Origin: Rhipicephalus microplus
Taxonomy: Eukaryota > Arthropoda > Arachnida > Ixodida > Ixodidae
Length of the DNA: 64,000 nucleotides
Reading direction: 5' to 3'
Assembly: GCF_043290135.1 (NCBI RefSeq)
Contig: NC_134707.1
Coordinates: 70,609,906-70,673,905 of the forward strand
Position 1 is the stretch's first letter, and every line of letters starts with the position of its first letter. Below the pieces are notes generated by a model. That model saw only the letters and a program-made list of their open reading frames with translations, was not told the DNA's origin and made no database searches. The position numbers were made by a program, and so were the translations under genes. Shown here in pieces: positions 24,801 to 34,884 of this stretch.

Positions 24801-25945
24801 GAGCTAGCAAAACGGCCGCGAGCGCATCATGAAGCGCCCAATATACTCCAATGTAGCGTTGACGCACGCTCGGCACGGCGACGCTACATGAGCATATCGC
24901 GAGCACTCTATATTCTGACGCCAGACGCGACAGGCGTGACCAGCGTCTGTCGGCGCGGCCCGATGGCAACCGGTGTGAAATGCGACATGCCGCCTTTCGC
25001 GCCGGTGCGTTACTCAGACAACACTGCGTCTCCTTCTCTTCGTGACGGAGGAACATCGGAAGCACTGAAACTTGCATGCGTCAAAGCAACGCAGCGAGGC
25101 GCGCACCTGCGTGTATATGGCAGGACTGGCGCCTGGCGTGGCAACGCCGGTGTGACGCGACGAGTCAAACGCCGGTGAGAACGCTCACCGCGTCTCGTCG
25201 AAATGTATTGGCACCTTGACTGTGTCATGTAGTCATGTTCTCACATGACACGCATCTCATGATTATCGTGTTTCGCTAGTCATATACCTACGTCATTCAT
25301 CGACGTCACGTAATACCGAATCTGGCATATGTGAAGCTAGAAAAACGGCCACGAGCGCATCATGAGTGTGACATGCAGTGGTGTTGTTACATCACACGCA
25401 TGTCGTGATTATCACGTCTCGATGTGACATTATTTTATGCCGTTCGTTCGCGTAGCGTACTACCAAATTTAGTACATGTGAAGCTAGCGAAACGGCCACA
25501 AGCGCTTCATGAGCGGATTATGTAGGCATGTTATTTAATGACACGCATCTCATTTTTATCATGTACGCACCAGTATCATACCTTCATCATCCATTTCTGT
25601 CCCGCAATACAAATTTGTTTTATGTGACATTAACGAAACGGCCACGAGAGCATCATTAGCGTGGCGTGTAGTAATGTTGTAACATTACACGCATGTCATT
25701 ACTTTCATGTTAGGGTCTGTCGCTTGTGTTCGCCATGAAATCGTGTCATACCATACCAGTTTTGCATCATGCCATGCGAACGATACTACCGAAAGAGCTG
25801 CAGGACCGTGAAATGCATATCATGACATTTATGACACGCAGGTCATGATTTTCATGTTATGAGTAGTCAAACATGTTTTTAATATAGTCAAGTTATGTCA
25901 TACCAAGTGTGGTATCGATACCATTATCGAAACGGCCAGGACGGC
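24801..25945 (+). repeat. ~148-bp satellite array, right part
   Basis: Tandem diverged units begin 'gaagctagcgaaacggccac'. 'gaaacggcc'-type cores occur near 24810, 25340, 25490, 25636 and 25929, a spacing of about 148 bp. Each unit contains 'catcatgagcgtg', 'atgtagtcatgtt', 'acatgacacgcatgtcatga', and 'cgtcacgtaatacc'. The first unit is split by a GC-rich insert. The same unit in reverse orientation fills 49830-50970. Confidence 0.85.
24838..25195. mobile_element. GC-rich insert in a satellite unit, MITE-like
   Basis: The unit text breaks after 'catcatga' and resumes at 'gtgtcatgtagtcatg'. About 360-390 bp of CpG-rich DNA lies between. Its ends are weakly inverted: 'GCGCCCAATATACTCC' on the left against 'GGTGCCAATACATTTC' read inward from the right. 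I infer a short non-autonomous DNA element; no target duplication is certain. Confidence 0.4.
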
Positions 25946-26035
25946 TTAAAGTCGTAGGCAGATAGATAGATATATGGATACGCTCAAAGTCGCCGAAGTT
26001 CGCTAAGAAATGCTTTTAGCATTTAAAGCATGGGT
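25946..26035 (+). repeat. Terminal segment of the satellite composite
   Basis: A short GATA tract is followed by 'gctcaaagtcgccgaagttc', then 'gctaagaaatgcttttagca'. The last part can form a small AAATGC/GCATTT hairpin. The same terminal text follows a TAGA tract at 38796-38840 and, reversed, precedes the TATC tract at 49445-49488, so it marks the end of a dispersed composite element. Confidence 0.65.
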
Positions 26036-26166
26036 GTGTGAGCATATTGGTTGTGCTCTAGACGTGTGCTCTTGCCACACCCTCTCCTCTCCAAACGCCA
26101 CTACAGAGTGACGAATCAGGTTAACTACCAAATATCTGCATTCTCTCTGCCTCTTTCTTTGTCTCT

Positions 26167-26167
26167 C

Positions 26168-26209
<42 letters not shown>

Positions 26210-26404
26210 CTTTATCTATTTATCTCTTTATCTATCTAACTATCTGTCTATCTATCATATCTATCCATCTATCTCTTTATCTATTTATCTCTTTATTTAT
26301 CTATCTGTCTATCTATCTGTCTATTTTATATTCTATCTATCTATCTATCTATCTATCCATCTATCTATCTATCTATCTATCTATCTATTCATCTATCTAC
26401 CTAT
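26167..26404 (+). repeat. (TATC)n microsatellite
   Basis: Imperfect TATC/TTTA units across about 240 bp with interruptions near 26250-26330. Ile/Tyr/Leu/Ser-rich frames over it are artefacts. Confidence 0.95.
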
Positions 26405-26567
26405 CCAGCTGTCAACATCCCGCTCCTGTTTGTCACCTCCTCAAGTTACCGAAATTGACATGATAGTAATGAGAACACTGCCAAGGACTATATAGAGCTT
26501 GTTACTAGCACTAAATATAATGCAAATGAAAAGAACGATAGGTTAACAAAAAGATAAATTGCCGGGG

Positions 26568-26645
26568 GCAAGGACTAAACCTGCAACCTTCGAATAACGC
26601 CTTCGATGATACGGCCACAGAGCTACCACGACAATACCACTCTCG
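26568..26645 (-). mobile_element. tRNA-derived SINE head or tRNA-like relic
   Basis: On the minus strand 'GTGGTAGCTCTGTGGCCG' resembles box A and 'GGTTGCAGGTTTAGTCCTTG' resembles a box B/T-loop region at tRNA-like spacing. The acceptor stem does not pair, so this is a SINE or tRNA relic, not a working tRNA. Confidence 0.45.
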
Positions 26646-26649
26646 TCTA

Positions 26650-27301
26650 CTTGATTCATAGATATGCGCATTTGCGGCTTTATGGTCATATGATGCGCAT
26701 ATAGGCTCATCTAAACGCAGGATCATCTAGCAGCGTCGGTTACTTCCCACGTCAAGTTACGGCGAGTTTTCACTTTTCGCATTTACATTGTATTCACTAA
26801 TAATACCATACCTTGTACCTCGCAGTGTTGTCTGTTTGCATAATATTCTCACTAAGAATGATAAATGAGCCCTTCAAATAACCACGCCTTTTGTGCGAAA
26901 TAGAGATGATGGGGAACAGACGTGTGAAGAAAACGACTCGAGGTTCGTGATACAAACAACACGACTGTGTCGTTGAGTACGTCAAGAAGTTTTAAGTGTG
27001 AATACACTTTATAAGTGACCCCAAACCATCCACCGCCATCAGCGGCGTCCGCAGTCTTCTCTCTATCTTTAAAAGAAAGAGGACTTAGCGGGCCGCAGCA
27101 CGACGCTCTACCGAATAAGCCACGGACGCGACGCTGATATCGGTGTCGGTAACGCGCTTTATATCTCTAACGCCGCTGCGCGCGTCCCCCTCCCCCTTCG
27201 CTCACTCCTCCGCTCTCCTCGCTCGCTGCAGCTGCGCGCGCACCCCTCTCTCTCGCGCGCCCACCTTCTCTCTCAGTCTCCCGTCGAGAGCGGGTCGCGC
27301 G
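26650..27301. other. Non-coding, becoming CpG-rich toward the repeat-protein ORF
   Basis: From about 27040 the DNA becomes GC-rich. A tRNA-like 'CCGTGGCTTATTCGGTAGAG' occurs on the minus strand near 27100-27125. A C/T-rich stretch at 27185-27290 precedes the ATG and could be a leader or promoter region. Confidence 0.4.
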
Positions 27302-28021
27302 ATGGATGTCCCGGAGGCAACGCTACCATCAACAACGAATGCAGTACAACCGAATGCCAGCACTGCACCCGTCGTTGGAGGTGACGGTACCGCGGTGGTT
27401 TCGCCGACGTTGGAAGACAAGGCGGCGCTGCGAAGGGCTCGTGAGACCAATCGTAAGCGGGCGAAGCGTGAAGCGGATGCCGAACTGCGTGCTCGCGAGG
27501 CCGAGTGCAAGCGGGCGAAGCGTGCAGCGAATGCCGAACTGCGCGCTCGCGAGGCCGAGGACAAGCGGGCGAAGCGTGCAGCGGACGGTGAACTGCGCGC
27601 TCGCGAGGCCGAGGACAAGCGGGCGAAGCGTGAAACGGATGCCGAACTGCGTGCTCGCGAGGCCGAGTGCAAGCGGGCGAAGCGTGCAGCGAATGCCGAA
27701 CTGCGCGCTCGCGAGGCCGAGGACAAGCGGGCGAAGCGTGCAGAGGATGCCGAACTTCGCGCTCGCGAGGCCGAGGACAAGCGGGCGAAGCGTGCAGCGG
27801 ACGGTGAACTGCGCGCTCGCGAGGCCGAGGACAAGCGGGCGAAGCGTGCAGAGGATGCCGAACTTCGCGCTCGCGAGGCCGAGTGCAAGCGGACGAAGCG
27901 TGCAGCGGATGGTGAACTGCGCGCTCGCGAGGCCGAGATGAGGCGTCAGCATCGAGCCGCGAACGCGGCCCAAGAAGCGGAACGACCATTTGATTGCCAT
28001 TTGAGCGGAACAATAATTTGA
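27302..28021 (+). CDS. 18-residue tandem-repeat, charged helical protein
   Basis: The first ATG in this frame is at 27302; an upstream GTG at 27143 in the same frame should be ignored. The 239-residue product starts MDVPEATLPSTT with a Thr/Ala/Val-rich head of 44 residues. Ten tandem units follow, 18 residues each, of the type RAREAEDKRAKRAADGEL, and a 16-residue end RPFDCHLSGTII. The units are rich in Ala, Arg, Lys and Glu and should form one long charged helix. No catalytic domain is visible. Because the DNA unit is 54 bp, most other frames are also open, so openness alone is weak evidence of coding. Similar Arg/Ala/Glu repeats are, to my recollection, found at the N-terminus of large tick proteins linked to Helitron-like elements. 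That link is inference. The abrupt end suggests a truncated first part. Confidence 0.45.
   Translation: MDVPEATLPSTTNAVQPNASTAPVVGGDGTAVVSPTLEDKAALRRARETNRKRAKREADAELRAREAECKRAKRAANAELRAREAEDKRAKRAADGELRAREAEDKRAKRETDAELRAREAECKRAKRAANAELRAREAEDKRAKRAEDAELRAREAEDKRAKRAADGELRAREAEDKRAKRAEDAELRAREAECKRTKRAADGELRAREAEMRRQHRAANAAQEAERPFDCHLSGTII
27434..27970 (+). repeat. 54-bp coding-frame minisatellite
   Basis: About ten 54-bp units with a 'gctcgcgaggccgag.acaagcgggcgaagcgtgca' core (18 codons). Units differ mainly at two to four positions. Alternating unit types suggest higher-order duplication of two- and three-unit blocks. Confidence 0.9.
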
Positions 28022-28399
28022 TTTTTGAGGCTATCTTTTGCACGCCGGTTTACTCGTGGCGCCTCGCAAGCTCACGTTATGCGTCAATATACGCAATTTA
28101 CACCATGCAGGACGTAGACCCATCTCATAAAACCTGTCTTAATGTGAAACATAACAGCATAGTTTTCAACTAGCTGATGACTCTTCAAGAAAGTGCTTCC
28201 GTCTATGAGCGCGATCGGTTGGAATCCACATACTTAATTTTTAATGATTCACCTTACGAGGCAGTCGAACTGGCCCATAGTTCTTTCGGTGAATCTAAAA
28301 CCACTCAGCCAGCCTAAAACTTTAACCTAGCCCAACCTCGTGGAGCACCTTTTCGAACATTAGTTCTCAGTTTTCTTCGCCCTTTCTTGTTTATTACAA

Positions 28400-28760
28400 T
28401 GGAACCACTTTAAACGATACATGATTGAGCTCCGCGTACTCTCAGGTCATAAGCAATTTGCTCTTGCTCGAATATTTCAGCACACAGATAGGTAAAACAA
28501 AATATCCTAACCCCATCATTAACTGTGGTTTCTGCGCACTGGGTGGGTGGCCACTTGGGCTCTGAGAGTGTTCAAAAGCAGTGAGTCTTTGCTCTTTGTG
28601 TTCATGCTCTTTAACATGTATTCGGGACGGCTCTATGATCTCCCATAATGGAGTACCTAGTACTCTCAATCGTTACCCATTATTCTAAACACATTGACTT
28701 CTTGTGTACATGTATGCCAACATTGTCAGGTATACTAGGGCAATGATGCCTTCATTGCAA
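28400..28760. repeat. Segmental block x, copy 1 (partner 48990-49380)
   Basis: Matches 48990-49380 in order, with shared segments 'cgaatatttcagcacacagataggta' against 'gaatattttgtcagacagaaaggta', 'gtgttcaaaagcagtg', 'gggacggctctatgatctccca', and 'gtacctagta'. Divergence is high. Non-coding. Confidence 0.55.
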
Positions 28761-30879
28761 CGTAGTGATATTTGTCTTGGTACAAAGATGTGCCAATGTG
28801 TATGTGCCCTTATTACTGAAATGTTGTGAAATCTTTGTTCTCTGTACATTGTGTAAAAAAACTTTTTCTAAAAAGTAACTAGCTAGCTACGCTCAAAAGA
28901 AATTTTTACAGCTTCACACAAGCCGTGGAGGCCTGGGTATCCCAGACCATTGCCTCCGAGATGGCGCCAGCGCAGCAGGTTTCTCTCCGGCCGTCCCAAA
29001 CACATGCAGAAAGCGTGTTTCCAGAGGTGGGCATTGCCCGCTCTTTTGGTCACACCACGGCGCTTTTTCGTGTGATCGAAAAGGCTGCTGCGCTGTTCAC
29101 GCGGCTTGCATGTAACGAAAAAAATTAATTTGCTCTTTTATATAACTTTGCACTTATTTAGAAATGTCGGGCACACGTGTACGAGAGGCGAAGTCAGTGC
29201 TCGGGTGTATATATTTTGAAATTGACTTTATTTGCTGTAGATTTGCGCATCCCATGTTAAGCGCTGATCATTGCGATGCCTTTGCAAGAAATCCTGATGT
29301 GCTAGAAACTAACTTAGCAGGACGGAAGGTTGGGCGTGTTTCTACGACGTTTAGGAACAAATTTTAAGTGCAAAACACACAGACCAAAGAAATGAGTACA
29401 CATGACGAGTGCTATTGTCGTGTGTAATCCTCTATTCGGTCCTTTTTTTTGGGGGGGGGGGGGGGCTTCAAGTTTGTTCCTTAAAGGAAACTTACTTAGT
29501 AGAGAGGGCACGGAAAAACTTAGTAGGGAGGGCACGGCAAATAAAGAAAATGACAGCCCAATCAACAAGCGAAGTCTGAAGAGTGCTACTCTATAAACTC
29601 GCACGCTACCGTCAAGTATAAGGGTTGCTTTTTCTTTCCTTTCATAAAACAAGTGCCGATTTTCATTATAACACCATCTGGAGAATATTGCCGTCAAAAC
29701 GCAGAAGCAGAATACAAAGAGGAGAGTGTAGGTGGTCGCCATGCGTCTACTGTGTGCCTAGACTGAGCGTCACTGTTTCTGCGACCACCACGGGCTGGTT
29801 ACAGGCACGTTTTGGTCACCTATGGTCACCCATTTTCACTGTGAATTTCACGGTGTTCAATGGATACGTTGGGCAATGTGAGAATGAACATCGAAATGCC
29901 TTGAGTGTTCAAGAAGTACGCAACGCGCGTTCATAGTTTCATATACCTGGTATAAAACATTGCAGTGTTACATAACAATGAGAATTTGCACTTTAATTGC
30001 AATTGAATATATATGGACACCGTTGCTTAAATTTTACTGCTAGCGTCGATGTCGGCATCACTCACGGTATATGTATACATATGTATATATATGAAAATGC
30101 AAGAGAGACGAAAAATTGGCAGCATATTCATGGAGTGAATGATGGAGAGCGTGGCGAAGCATCCCACTTTTTCTCCCACTTTTTGAAAATATTACGCAAT
30201 TTATTAATAACAAGCGTGCAATCTGCCCTCAATCCTGCCTTACTGCCTGTTTTGTAGCGTCACGATAGACTGTTGTCTTCATTGTTGTTTCACAGTCGCT
30301 TTACTTTTTCGAAATGCACCAATGCCAACCGAAGACTTGATCAACATCCCACCCTTTTTTATTGAGTTCATCCTTATGCTTTGACAATTGGTGACTCCTC
30401 ACTGGATAATTCCTGTTGATGAGTGTATATGCAGCCAGAACCATTTCCTCAGCATGTTGTTTGAAATTCTTACAGAAATGCTGCACATTAACACAACTAA
30501 TTGAAGTTTGTTTTTACGATTGGCAACAAAAAATCGAAAAACTATGCCCACAGCAAAGCTTCACGTATGTTTTATTCCTACTTTATGAAGGCATACGGCC
30601 ATTCCTTGTTTATTGCGAAATCACTGGATGGCTATTTGAGTTTCCTTTGGCAACATATTTGGACAACTTGCGAAATCCCATTGCTTTCGCTTTAGAATAA
30701 CGTGCTCGAGCGGTTTGCGACAACAACACAAGCAGGCACACAAATACGAATACAAGCGCAAACACTCAAGCGGACAGAATAACGCCTACGAGGAAACGCC
30801 ATGCCTGTTGTTGCTGCGAAAGGCAACCATCGCTCTTTTTTTTTGTGCTGGGCTCTTCATCTCTTTTCACTACAATGAT
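28761..30879. other. Non-coding stretch
   Basis: A G15 homopolymer occurs at 29451-29465. At 30115-30165 'ggagtgaatgatggagagcg' and 'ggcgaagcatc' repeat the left end of the element at 34246. Nothing else recognised. Confidence 0.45.
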
Positions 30880-30939
30880 TCAGACGGAGAAAAGCTGGGG
30901 TGCTAGAATGTTCATTTGGGAAGCGACGGACACGGCGGC

Positions 30940-31170
30940 CCCACCACCCGGCCGGCGTCCTGTGTACACTTTGCACCGTCGACGAGGCTCTGAATAGAGG
31001 ATGGAGGGAGCGTGATCAGTCCATACAGACTTGGTTCTTTTGTCCCTCTTCTACGGCCTTCAGCTCCAATGAAAAGACCCAGTACAAACTCGCTGGCGTA
31101 TGCAGCGCTGGTGAACGAAGTCATCTTCTTTGTGTTGGCATCACGTGCGCCCGTCTACTTGGGCTAGATA
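30940..31170 (+). promoter_or_regulatory. Conserved promoter-like module, copy B
   Basis: Aligns with 7370-7600. The initiator-like 'gtgatcagtccatacag' is conserved but the TATA-like motif is replaced by 'gaggatggaggg'. From ATG 31069 a 32-codon frame runs to TAG at 31165-31167, containing a hydrophobic 'ALVNEVIFFVLA' segment. It is not conserved in copy A, so I do not call it a gene. Confidence 0.25.
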
Positions 31171-31489
31171 ATCTCTACGTCTGTCTTGTTCTTGCTCCTT
31201 TAAAACCTTTCTCTTTATTGTATTGTCAGAGCCCGTGTTACCTTGTAGACTACCTATCCTCCTTCCAGCCATCATGATGCTTATGGTCTGTAAATTTAGT
31301 GTTTTTAAAAGAAATGTTTGATGATATAAATGGGAGACGTTTGACCTGTCAAGTGAAACGGGGCCGCATGAAATGCAGCCACAGGGAACACAGACAAGCA
31401 TATTTACGAACTTATTGCATTGGTGTATGCACTTTGTTGTATGTGTTTAGAAAAAGTGGTTAACAATTTAGAGTATTAGGTACTCAACT

Positions 31490-31894
31490 ATGGGAGGGCA
31501 TGAAGCCGTCCCAAGTGGCGATGGTTCGCCAATAAAGAACGGAAAACGATCAACCAAGGGCAATGTACATATCTTACGTATTCATGACTTGATGCTATAT
31601 ATACTGGCAAGCTCACTGCTAAGAAAAGTTAGTGGTATAAATCATGCTAAAATCAAAACCACGGCATGTGCTCAAGTTTTAGGCTCAATCAATAAAAGTC
31701 TTTACCAAAAAATTGGAGCAGCGGGAAGCTTCTTTGGAAAAGATCAATTGATAAACGACAGTGTGGCACCACTTCATTCGAAAAACATCGAAAAACTTAC
31801 AACAAAAAGTCTACCTGACGCTGCGCACAAGTTGGTCCAGGTGATAATTGCTTTGATCTCTACAAAGGATGCATCTCCACGAACAAAAAGATAA
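31490..31894 (+). CDS. Unrecognised 134-residue ORF, possibly a pseudogene
   Basis: A true ATG in a fair context (ACTATGG) opens a 134-residue frame: MGGHEAVPSGDGSPIKNGKR, a Leu-rich middle 'LRIHDLMLYILASSLLRKVS', and a Ser/Lys-rich end. Composition is not low-complexity and there is no signal peptide. No family is recognised. It is absent from the matching position in copy A, so it could be a fragment of an inserted retrocopy or chance. Confidence 0.25.
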   Translation: MGGHEAVPSGDGSPIKNGKRSTKGNVHILRIHDLMLYILASSLLRKVSGINHAKIKTTACAQVLGSINKSLYQKIGAAGSFFGKDQLINDSVAPLHSKNIEKLTTKSLPDAAHKLVQVIIALISTKDASPRTKR

Positions 31895-33679
31895 CGAGTG
31901 GGTGAAGATTGGTGCAAAGATCCGCAATTGTCTACACTGAAGTGGCCGAGTACTATAAAGAGTTTGTGCTTACATACGTTTAAGGTTGTTACGTCACATA
32001 TACGATTGACATTGGTTTATTTAAAACCCCTTTTTTTCTTAATCACAGACGCACATTTGTGTTGCGTATAGCATTGATTTTCTAACCACCATGACAACAG
32101 TCAGTGAATGTCGATGACAGCGCTGTAGGTCTCAAAGTCTATAATGTGTACGTTGAATTTATCGATAAGTACATATATGCCCTAAGTTTCTAGACATTCT
32201 ATATTGTCCCGTTGTGCTTGTTTTTCTCATAGCGTTTTGTTAATAGACGAGGGGGCTTTTTGACAACTGTTTAGCAGGTGTTATGGTGCAAAGAGGACAC
32301 GGATACATCGGACGTCAACAGGGGTAGGCCCTTAAGAGCTTCGTCTTAAATGTTATTTTCAAAAAAAATTGGTAACCTCCAGACAACAGTGCTTAGTTTC
32401 GTAATTCCACCCCCACTCGATCGTCTCAGACATTCGTTCTGGTAGGCCCCATTTATTTATAGAGATAGAATAATGCATTAGTGCAAGTAATAGCTCGCCT
32501 AAGTGATTTCGTGCCGTTTACTCAAAAAGATTGCAAGGATATACCCCATTGAGGCACGCGTACGCAATTTGAGATCACTGCGTACATGTTCGGTTACAAA
32601 GTTCATCAGTTTGACGGTGAAAAGTTGCTTTGTATCGAATGTCTTCAATCAAATGCCCACTAGAGCTTCCACTAGATGTTTTACATATAAGGAACACAAC
32701 GACATTATTATAGCTAGCACGCAGGACACGCTCGCCTGATATAATACTTAACTCATCGCACCCTAATAGAAGCAGTACGAAGAGCAAGTGGCTCTCAGAG
32801 ACATCGTGCTTCAAGTCGCTCCCACTCCACAGTCGTCTTCTGCTACGTCCAGGCAGGGCCGCCGCCATGTTTATAGACTCAAACGTAATTTGGTTTTGGA
32901 AATTGCGCTAGTTGATTCAGTGACCGGTCGATGGTGCTACGTAAGACATTCTTCACTAGCTGCTGTTCATTACGGCTCATCGGAAGGCAATTTCTTTCCC
33001 TTTCCTTATCTGTTCCTTCAATGCAAGAAGTCTCCCCTCATAGAATGTGCGTGGAGTGCTAATCTTTAAGGTCTCCGCAGCAGCAGTTCATGATTTTTGT
33101 TGCATTTATTTTGCTTTTTTCTTTGATTCATTCTGGTGGCGCAGTTAAAAGCGAGAAGCACATCTCTTTCAATCGATTATGCGATAAAATTTCTTCTTCA
33201 AAGATGGTGCTTGCGAAACATGACAGTTGTTTTGTTCTTTTTATGCGCGCACTCGTAATTCACCAATTCCAAGATATCTGTTGGTGCGGTTGGAATGCAG
33301 ATCTTGCACGTAGAGCAAATTGATGTTCCTTGAATGTATGGCAGAATAAATTCTTTTTTTTCTTTCTTGTCATCACTTGGTGCAAGGATAAAAAATACTT
33401 AAAATTTACAGCTGCAGAACAGGTCGAGTTGTGGTCTTCTTTACAGAAACAAGAGACCTGGCAACTCATGTCTTTACATTGTTCGTTTTAAAACTATGAA
33501 AATATAGAGAATTGTATCACTGCCCTTCACGCTGATGCGAGTATTGACGTTGAAATAAGCGTTATTTGCTGACCAACAGAAGGTCACTGAACTAGAGTCA
33601 CTGATCTGATTTTAGTATAACGCGGCGGTGTTCGATTGAAGTGAGTGATCCATTGCAAGTTTAAAATTGCTCATATCTA

Positions 33680-33780
33680 TTTATAAGGTTAGATCTGTGT
33701 GTTTAGGCGTGTGAATACGGAATAATGTATTTATAAGGTTAGATCCGTGTGTTTAGGCGTGTGAATACAGAATAATGTAT
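33680..33780. repeat. 50-bp tandem direct duplication
   Basis: Two copies of 'tttataaggttagat.tgtgtgtttaggcgtgtgaatac.gaataatgta', differing at two sites. Confidence 0.8.
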
Positions 33781-34304
33781 CATTCTTTTCATCATCATAG
33801 GTCTACCACAGGGTGACGCCAGAGATATCATTATGCTCAAAATCTCTGTATATATCGATAAGCAGCCCAAACAGATATCTGAATGCGTCCCATGTGTTTG
33901 CGCTACTTGCTGATGGAGCGGTTATTCAGTTTTGATAGAATACCTTTCGTTTTGCACCACCTTATGCTTTCGAAAGAGGGCGACAGCTGCGGAATGGTAT
34001 TGCACTATTCAATACGGCCTTTAAAAATATATGTGAATACCTTCTTTGCAGAATTTTTTCTAAGCGCATCAAACACCAGCATCGCCAATGTGCGGTTGAT
34101 ATTTATTCATGTTTTTCTGGTATGTTATATCTTTGTTAGGTATAATTACCTATTTAGGAGTTGCCTTAATTATTTAACTGCCATGAGTACCTGCTAACAC
34201 TAAAGTCATATGTGTTAGGTTCATGGTTCTGTACTATATAAAAAATGGCAGCATATCCACGGAGTGAATGATGGAGAGTGGGGCGAAGCATTTGTCCGCC
34301 CATT

Positions 34305-34470
34305 CGTTATTGCTTCCGTCCATCCATGTGTCCGTTTGTGTGACCGTCTACGCATCCATCTGCCCATCCGTGCGTGCGTCTGTTCGTGCGTCCGTCCCTG
34401 CGTTCGTCCATGCATCTGCCCTTGCGTCCGTTCATGCGTCCATTCATGAATCTGTCTGTGTGTCCGTTCG
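34305..34470 (+). repeat. Degenerate (CCRT/CGTC)n tract
   Basis: Interrupted 4-bp units of the 'gtccatccgtgcgt' type. Opposite-strand frames rich in Arg/Thr/His are artefacts. Confidence 0.8.
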
Positions 34471-34760
34471 TCCATCTATTGAACACTCCAAGTACCACCA
34501 TCTCGCATCTTTTCATCATATATTCCTCATATAGAAGCACCACCACCCAGCGGACATTCCAAGAACTGAACGAGAGGTGGCCCACGCACACTTTCTTATG
34601 GCTTGCGCTTTGGGTCTTCTTCCCACCTTTACCCACGTCGAGCTCATGATATATACTAGTTCGTTGTATTTATGGCACTGCGGCTTAACGCTCACTATAC
34701 CTTTCTAAAGCTAAAGAGATAACACCCAGCGAGTATAACGTAGCAACCCTTTCTTGTCAG

Positions 34761-34884
34761 ATAGTGCTCAATGTACATGCCAATAGCTGCTAATGGGGAT
34801 CGCAGCATGTGCGTTAACTAAAAGCCGAATGCTCCTGTCTTTCATTCCCCCTTCGCAGCCAATGGCATGTACATTGAGCACTAT
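34761..34884. repeat. Long hairpin (22-bp perfect outer stem)
   Basis: ATAGTGCTCAATGTACATGC and the two following bases (34761-34782) recur as their exact reverse complement at 34863-34884. Pairing continues imperfectly inward for about 20 more bases on each side. The resulting ~124-nt fold-back is pre-miRNA-like in size but could equally be an internal fold of the surrounding element. Confidence 0.75.

Noticed and set aside
24801..25945. CRISPR array
   Set aside because: Repeats are ~148 bp, diverged and contiguous without unique spacers, in a eukaryotic genome.
27202..28043. Minus-strand frames of 223-256 residues opposite the repeat protein
   Set aside because: Forced open by the 54-bp periodicity; no motif.
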